Assembly: GCA_034766995.1 (NCBI GenBank)
Contig: CM068317.1
Location: 25,437,501 to 25,501,500, forward strand
DNA from: Acanthacorydalis orientalis
Lineage: Eukaryota; Arthropoda; Insecta; Megaloptera; Corydalidae
Reading direction: 5' to 3'
DNA length: 64,000 bases
In this document: positions 58,458-64,000 of the stretch, in pieces
How the letters are laid out: the number at the start of each line of letters is the position of its first letter
How positions within the stretch are numbered: the stretch's first letter is position 1
The notes under the pieces: model-generated
Database searches by the model: none
What the model was told of the DNA's origin: nothing
What the model saw: only the letters and a program-made list of their open reading frames with translations
Translations under genes and position numbers: made by a program

Positions 58458-59739
58458 TTAGGTGTTGGAATTAATTCGTAGCGTTTTACAAGAGATGGCG
58501 TAGGTAGTACATTCTTCCATTGTTCCCTTTAACCAAATATTCCCCGTAAAACAGCTGTCCTTAGGCGTCAGTTTCAGTATATGTCATTTGGTTGAAGCGT
58601 AAATAACAACACTTTGTACTTTATCGAATATGTCGAATTTCGTGCCGGATAAATTGTTTTTGCGGGGAGTTTTACTTCATTACTTTAACATGAAAAAAAG
58701 TGCTGCCGAAAGTCATCGTATTTTAGTGGAAGTTTATGGTGACCATGCTCTAGCTGAGAAAACGTGTCGGAAGTGGTTTGCACGTTTTAAAAGTGGTGAT
58801 TTCGACTTGGAAGACAAGGAACGACCTGGACAGCCGAAAAAGTTCGACGATGAAGAATTGGAGGCATTGCTTAATGAAGACCCATGTCAAACACTTCAAG
58901 AATTGTCTGAATCGTTGGGAGTTGACTTGTTAACGGTAGAAAAATGCCTTAAAGCCATGGGAATGATCCAAAAGCAAGGAAATCGAGTCCCATACGAATT
59001 GAAACCGAGGGACGTTGAAAGGCGTTTTTCTACCTGTGAACTGCTGCTTCAATGGGAGAAAAGAAATAAATTTTTGCATCGAATTGTCACGGGCGATGAA
59101 AAGTGGATTAATTACGGCAATCCCAAGCGCAGAAAGTCATGGGTTAAGCTCGGCCCACCATCAACACCAGCGACGAAGCCAAATATCCATGGATCCAAGC
59201 ACATGCTCTGTATTTGGTGGGATCATAAGGGTGTGATCTACTATGAGCAACTCAAACCGAATGAAACCATCACTGGGGATCTCTACCGATAACAATTGAT
59301 GCGCTTGAGTCGTGAATTCAAGGAAAAACGGCCGGAATACTGTGAAAGACACGACAAAGTAATTTTGTAGCACGACAATGCTCGTCCGTACGTCGCAAAA
59401 CCGGTCAAAAAATACTAAGAAACGCTCAAATGGGAAGTCCTACCCGACCCACCGTATTCTCCAGATATTGCTCCTTCTGATTACCACTTGTTTCGATCGA
59501 TGAGTCACGGCCTGTCTGGGTAGAAGCTCACTTCTTATGAAGATTGCAAAAAATATGTCGATTCGTGGATTACATCTAAAGACAGGAGGCATTCTTCCGA
59601 CGTGGTATTCGTCTCCTGCCCGAAAGATGGGAAAAAGTAGTGGCTATCGATGGACAATACTTTGAATGATATTTTTTTTCAATTTCATTTAAAATAATCT
59701 TTTTTCATGAAGAAAACGATTATTAATTCCAACACCCAA
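58458..59739 (+). mobile_element. Nearly complete mauritiana/Mos1-type mariner (1,282 bp)
   Basis: TA lies on both sides (58456-58457, 59740-59741). Terminal repeats TTAGGTGTTGGAATTAATTC and TTGGGTGTTGGAATTAATAA. It is the best preserved transposon in the window, the size of a full mariner. It is the same family as the half-element at 40537. Inserted in a Ret intron. Confidence 0.93.
58630..59660 (+). pseudogene. Mariner transposase with few disabling stops
   Basis: The frame from ATG 58630 is open for 220 codons: N-terminal HTH pair (ESHRILVEVYGDHALAEKTC, WFARFKSGDFDLEDKERPGQ), the linker VPYEL (usually VPHEL) and IVTGDEKW with the first catalytic Asp. A stop at 59290-59292 follows; further stops sit at HDKVIL*HDNARPY, KKY*ETL and SG*KLT, and a frameshift occurs near 59580. 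All three Asp of the DD34D triad are kept (GDEKW, HDNARP, SDYHLF), with 34 residues between the last two. Confidence 0.9.
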
Positions 59740-59822
59740 TATTATAAAATTTCTATAGATTCACATTCCAGATAAGAGACAATTGGATTATGATAACTAA
59801 AATATGAAATAAATAATTTTGA

Positions 59823-60010
59823 CTACAATTTATCTAAATATCTAACAAATACAGCATCGGTTGTACTTCCTGATTTAGTGGTGGATACATTGCGACCATC
59901 GCTATTCATTTTAAAATTAAAAACATGATCTAAAAAAACAATCGAAAGTTGTGAATGCTCTGAAACAAAATTTGCCTTGAAATCGCCTCTCAAAATGATA
60001 GGCAGTTGAG
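59823..60010 (-). mobile_element. Endonuclease-fold remnant (Helentron or LINE)
   Basis: The - strand gives LPIILRGDFKANF, then NVSTTKSGSTTDAVFVRYL: the GDF(N) motif and the S/GTTDAVF end of an endonuclease/exonuclease/phosphatase domain. It resembles the 35500-35670 fragment (PIIL..DFN...FVKYL). I believe this type occurs in insect Helentrons, but non-LTR elements also have such domains. Confidence 0.5.
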
Positions 60011-60119
60011 AGAGCTCTTTATCAACAAATTCATTAGCAGAGACATCATTGCAGTACAAGATTAAAGATTGATAAATGAACTGCATTATTTTAGACATAT
60101 ATTGATTAGGAGATTATGT

Positions 60120-60222
60120 ATGTATATATATATATATATGTATATATATGTATATATATATATAATACTTCTGTCTCTATCTCTCTCTATATATATATAT
60201 ATATTATATATATATATATATG
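60120..60222. repeat. TA/CT compound microsatellite
   Basis: TA runs, TATG interruptions, a CTCTCTCTC patch, then further TA and GAGAG. Confidence 0.93.
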
Positions 60223-60349
60223 AGAGCGAGAGAGGACTGGGGCTGCAGCGTTTCGTTAAACGTTCAGCCGCATGAATCCAATTCACTCCACCGAACTTAA
60301 AGAAATTTTACTTTACAAAAAAAAAAAAATAAAAATCATTTCAACTCAC

Positions 60350-60616
60350 CTTCGACAATCTTGTAGACGACATTATATTCCGGACAGATCTGTTCGTAGA
60401 ACCTCGGTCTTGGTGTACCGAGCATCGCTCCGTTCTTATTCTCCACCACCTCGTAACGCACGGCCGGCCAAAAGCAGATGTCGTTCGCAGACAACGATTC
60501 ACAGTTAACGAACTGCGAGAGTTGCTTCAGGTTGATCATAACGCGGAGCAGTGCCGTTGAAGTGTTGCGCTGCCGCTCCACCGCTTCGATTTCGAGCAGA
60601 ACGATATTCGTTTTGC
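60350..60616 (-). CDS. Ret: Ret exon: cadherin-like domain
   Basis: Encodes KTNIVLLEIEAVERQRNTST, LKQLSQFVNCESLSANDICF and RPRFYEQICPEYNVVYKIVE. The Cys residues and the RFYEQICPEY block suit the RET ectodomain, where cysteines link cadherin-like domains. The acceptor is ttttgcag, the donor gtgagt. Joins on both sides are in phase. Confidence 0.88.
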
Positions 60617-61396
60617 CTGCAAAACGGAAAAACAACGGACACGTTTCAACAGATCTAACGAAATGTAAATTATGAATGAGAGGATGTACGGTTCGCTCAA
60701 CGCTGCGTTCGTATTGCGTAAAGAAGATTAAATTGTATAATGGCGAGCTTGAATTTTCCGGACTTTCGAACATTTTAGTCTGTGATATTAAATAGAAAAG
60801 GCCTATTTTATTCATATTTGGAATGCTTTCGTCGAGTGAATGTTTATGAATAAAGAAATAATTATGTTTATCAGCTTCAGGAATGAATTATTCATTGCGG
60901 TGTATTAAATACCAGACTTTCACTCATAGTTCTGATGATATTCAGTTTTTTTTTTTTTGTTCTTTTCCTTGTAACATAAAATTACAAGCAATTTTAAATA
61001 TACGAGAGGCAGTTAAAATGCATTATAGCTTATAATTATTATTATTTTACAGACATTTTTACATTGTCGGAAACGTTATGTTCTCTTACGATTATTACTC
61101 TGCCAATAAAACAGTATTGTATTCTTAAACTTAACGACTGAAATAAATTTCGACTGCGGCCCTTGTTTTAATGAAACATCGTCTCGTAGCGAACATCCTA
61201 TCGATTTTTCATCCGTGTACAACAAGTAAGAACATCAAATACTCATTACTACAACATTAATAGCATAGTAAATGGATCCAAGAATGAAAATTAAAAACTC
61301 AATAAGACTTGAATCACAAACAGACTGTCTCTGTGTAATATTTTACACCGAATGCAGACAAATACAATATTTCTCGTCGTCGACAATAAAACTAAC
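60617..61396 (-). other. Ret intron, 0.8 kb
   Basis: AT-rich, no repeats or transposons recognised. Confidence 0.7.
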
Positions 61397-61521
61397 CTTT
61401 GTAATGAAATAGTAAATTACGATTTAAAATAAATAAACGAATGAATATCGTCACCGGCACCACAACTCCAGTGTACGGTGGTGATTCATGCCGCGTTGCG
61501 CCCGTGTCTCCCGGACGCAAT
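61397..61521 (-). CDS. Ret: Probable Ret exon: N-terminal ectodomain
   Basis: After a strong acceptor (tcatcttcattttcacag) the frame reads LRPGDTGATRHESPPYTGVV, VPVTIFIRLF and ends HYK/G before gttagt. The single outgoing base is exactly what the next exon (starting GC) needs. The PPYTGVV strand is cadherin-like, but the hydrophobic TIFIRLFIL is unusual, so the donor might lie elsewhere. More 5' exons must follow beyond it. Confidence 0.6.
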
Positions 61522-63546
61522 CTGTGAAAATGAAGATGAATGATCATTGAGATGTCGACTGTTACGCGCCAATTGAATCTGATAACTGTTGCGCCTTGTG
61601 CGATTTACAATTCGATATTTGCGAAAATAACACCTGCATGGGTTTTGATACAATTCTAATTGTAATTCCATTTATTCTTAATTAGGAAATTAAAGCGTTT
61701 TGTTTTCAGAATTAATGCTTTTTTTCTTTAATTCTAGTTTCATTGTCTGTTCTTGCATTTATATTAACTCATTAAATGTACAGAATGAAAATTTAATCTT
61801 TTACATCTCTTGTAAATTTGCTGATTGTTTCTTTCGAAAAAAAGATAATATTTTTTTTTCAATATTTTCAGAGAAGTTAGTTGTAAATAGTTGGTTTTAT
61901 AATTTAAAAATTGATGTATTTTTATTAAAAAAATATTTTTAATAAAATGTAGCATTAAATTCTACAAAAAAATATAGATAAATCAATTTAAGTATATAAC
62001 ACTATGTTAAAAAGATCAGTATATTCCATCAGAAATATTCTAATACCTGACTTTTCTGAATGTTAATACTGTCAACGGGCAATTTGGAATCAGAATACCA
62101 AACACACAATAATCACTTACTGAATATTTTTTATAAGAAAACATATTTTAATTCATTTAAAATATACCTGAAATTAACCACATTTCCAAACTATCTTTGT
62201 ACAAAGTAACATATTATAGAAACGATTTTTACTATTATCTACAGTAAATAACACTAATAATTAATAAATAATCATTAAAAACAAAATTTTATAAGCTAAT
62301 TAATAACAAGCGTCACAGTATATAAAATTCAAAGAGCTGGTTTTCCAAAAAGTTTTTATTATACAATAATTTTATTGCCATATATTTTTCAAATAAAACA
62401 ATCCTGCAAAATACAATGTACTCGTATTTTAAGAAAATAAATTCTACATTGAGTAGCGTTTACTTTTGTCATTTTCTTGATAAAAGTCTCCTTCCTTCGA
62501 AAGACTCTAAAAACCTTGTGAAACGTAAATCTAAATTCAACTTATTTAAAATTAAATTACAATTGTTTTTCTGTATATGTAGTATAATAGCAAACAATTG
62601 TAATGATTACATAATAATTATCACTGTTTGTATATTGTCCTGTTTTCGATCCGTTGAATCGCAATTTTCTGATATAACCGATTTTGAAATGGTCGATTTG
62701 TCTAATAGATTTCTGTATGATGAAGTATACAGTGAGATACTATAAAATGACACAAAAAGTGAAATTGATCATAACGAAATATTATAAGGGAGATTCAACA
62801 AGATCAAAGCAAGCGGAACAATATATATTTCAAGTCAACTTAAATTTCAGTTTCAAGCCATGTTTCAAATCCAAATAAATTTCAAATTTAATTTATGTTA
62901 TACTTAACCTAATAATAATAACTAATAATAATAATAATAACTCGTTAACTGAATGAGTGAAACTGAACGTTCCTTTTCAGCTTCATCTTTTCTTCTAAAT
63001 CAACTCCATAATAAAAATAATAACACAATAACACTTTAATAAACAAATACCGTAATCAACATTTAAAAAAAAACTGAATATCACTAAATCGCATCACTTT
63101 ACATACTTTGCTTTTTATTTGATTGAACATAAAAAGTAAACATCTTTAATGTAACACAAATTGTATTGAATCCAATAATTTGATAAGTGTAAACATTGAT
63201 TTAAGTTTTTGCAACTCAGTACTTAAAATAGTTTAGAAAAAAATCTTAATGTTATGAATATTACAATAAAAAATATAAAAACGTGATTCAAGTTTTGCAA
63301 ATAATAATTTTACTCACTCTGTAAACCATAAAAAAACAGGTACGACAGCTAGGCACAAAGTTGCTAATGTAATTTTTATATTGAATATGATGCTACTCTC
63401 AAGGATTTAATTTTGAAAAAATATAACGTATGTAGTTTTTGAAATGAAAATTCATTTTAATTCAATATAAAAAAGAATGCCAAAATCGTCTAATTTAAGA
63501 GTGATGTAAGAGAAAAATCTATTTATTTATTATCCAGTGAGATGTA
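61522..63546. other. AT-rich sequence upstream of the first Ret exon seen
   Basis: Presumably a Ret intron. I see no exon, RNA gene or clear transposon. Short open frames (61700-61942, 62416-62745) have intron-like composition and no domains. Confidence 0.6.
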
Positions 63547-64000
63547 TGAGGGTGGAGTGATAATTACCCGTGTTTGAAAAGATATGGCACCACTGATATC
63601 AAACTACAATATATTTTAACTACATTATTTTTCACACTACTTTTGTCAAAGTTTGAGCAAAATACTTTAACTTGATTAGTTTCGACAGTAAATTAAAGTA
63701 AACAATAATTGCTCTCTTTTAAATATGGAAAAAAATCAGTATCGATTAGTGATTAGATTTCTGTTTTTGGATGGGAAAACGTGTGGAGAAATTAAAGAAA
63801 AGTTACACGCTGTATACAGTGACATTGCAACTTCGATGGCAACCGTCAGATATTGGTTCAATGAATTTAAACGTGGTCATACACGCGTTTGTGATGAATA
63901 TCCAGGACGTCCAACTGAGATGACTACTGAAAAGATGATTAGAAAAATTCATGACATTGTTTTAAATGATCGTACAATCAAAGTGCATGAGATAATTGAG
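63547..64000 (+). mobile_element. 5' part of a mariner running off the right edge
   Basis: TA then TGAGGGTGGAGTGATAATTA, similar at its start to the 17146 element's CGAGGGTGATTTG end. The transposase starts 178 bases inside. The element continues past the window. Confidence 0.75.
63725..64000 (+). CDS. Mariner transposase N-terminus, open to the window edge
   Basis: ATG 63725 opens 92 codons with no stop: MEKNQYRLVIRFLFLDGKTC, then VRYWFNEFKRGHTRV, YPGRPTEMTTEKMIRKIHDI and IKVHEIIE. These are the two helix-turn-helix DNA-binding motifs (with the GRP(S/T) hinge) of a mariner transposase. It is the only mariner here with an undamaged reading frame over the visible part. The catalytic half is outside the window, so activity cannot be judged. 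Confidence 0.85.
   Translation, partial: MEKNQYRLVIRFLFLDGKTCGEIKEKLHAVYSDIATSMATVRYWFNEFKRGHTRVCDEYPGRPTEMTTEKMIRKIHDIVLNDRTIKVHEIIE

Larger units (their letters stand above)
57613..60349 (-). other. Ret intron, 2.7 kb
   Basis: Holds the mauritiana-type mariner (58458-59739), a nuclease remnant (59823-60010) and TA/CT microsatellites (60120-60222). 57613-58457 is AT-rich with nothing recognised. Confidence 0.85.

Noticed and set aside
62416..62745. 109-residue + strand open frame
   Set aside because: Low-complexity AT-rich composition and no recognisable motif; probably intronic.

Overview
The window looks like a nuclear genome segment from an insect, most probably a hymenopteran (bee, ant or wasp). 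The DNA is very AT-rich, animal genes are split by short and very long introns, mariner copies of several lineages are dense, TA microsatellites are long, and one retrotransposon tail carries CCTAA units like the insect telomere repeat. The order-level call is inference; no rRNA or mitochondrial marker is present. I saw no tRNA, rRNA, CRISPR or prokaryotic operon.

Two conserved genes converge. On the + strand the last four coding exons of Cdk10 (1113-2239, 275 residues) enter from the left; the ATP-binding and cyclin-binding part lies beyond the left edge. On the - strand the receptor tyrosine kinase Ret fills most of the window (8442-61521): 17 coding exons, 1,207 whole codons, from the cadherin-like ectodomain through the cysteine-rich domain, the membrane segment and the complete kinase to the C-terminal tail. 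All 16 exon junctions agree in phase. The signal peptide and first exons lie beyond the right edge. Between the genes is a 6.2 kb AT-rich stretch with one microRNA-like hairpin.

The Ret introns are a transposon graveyard. I recognise mariners of several lineages (12182, 14428, 17146, 21712, 23739, 27169, 28229, 30097, 30960, 38648, 40537, 43147, 47440, 48885, 51785, 55085, 58458, 63547), two roughly 80 bp terminal-repeat-only mariner MITEs, a Tc1-like relic, a rearranged piggyBac inserted at TTAA inside a mariner, three 3' ends of one LINE family (one nested inside another mariner), the C-terminus of a second LINE, and Helitron/Helentron-like remnants. Non-mobile repeats include a 7-unit satellite of about 170 bp, a 3-unit hairpin repeat and a long polypurine inverted repeat.

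The most interesting possibilities are: a candidate alternative first exon of Ret in the 15.5 kb intron, encoding a signal peptide, in phase with the next exon and surrounded by CpG-rich islands (an N-terminally shortened receptor); a small 101 bp coding exon isolated between 17 kb and 15.5 kb introns; a candidate microRNA precursor at 5229-5322; and a mariner subfamily amplified with the same internal deletion, keeping only its DNA-binding half.
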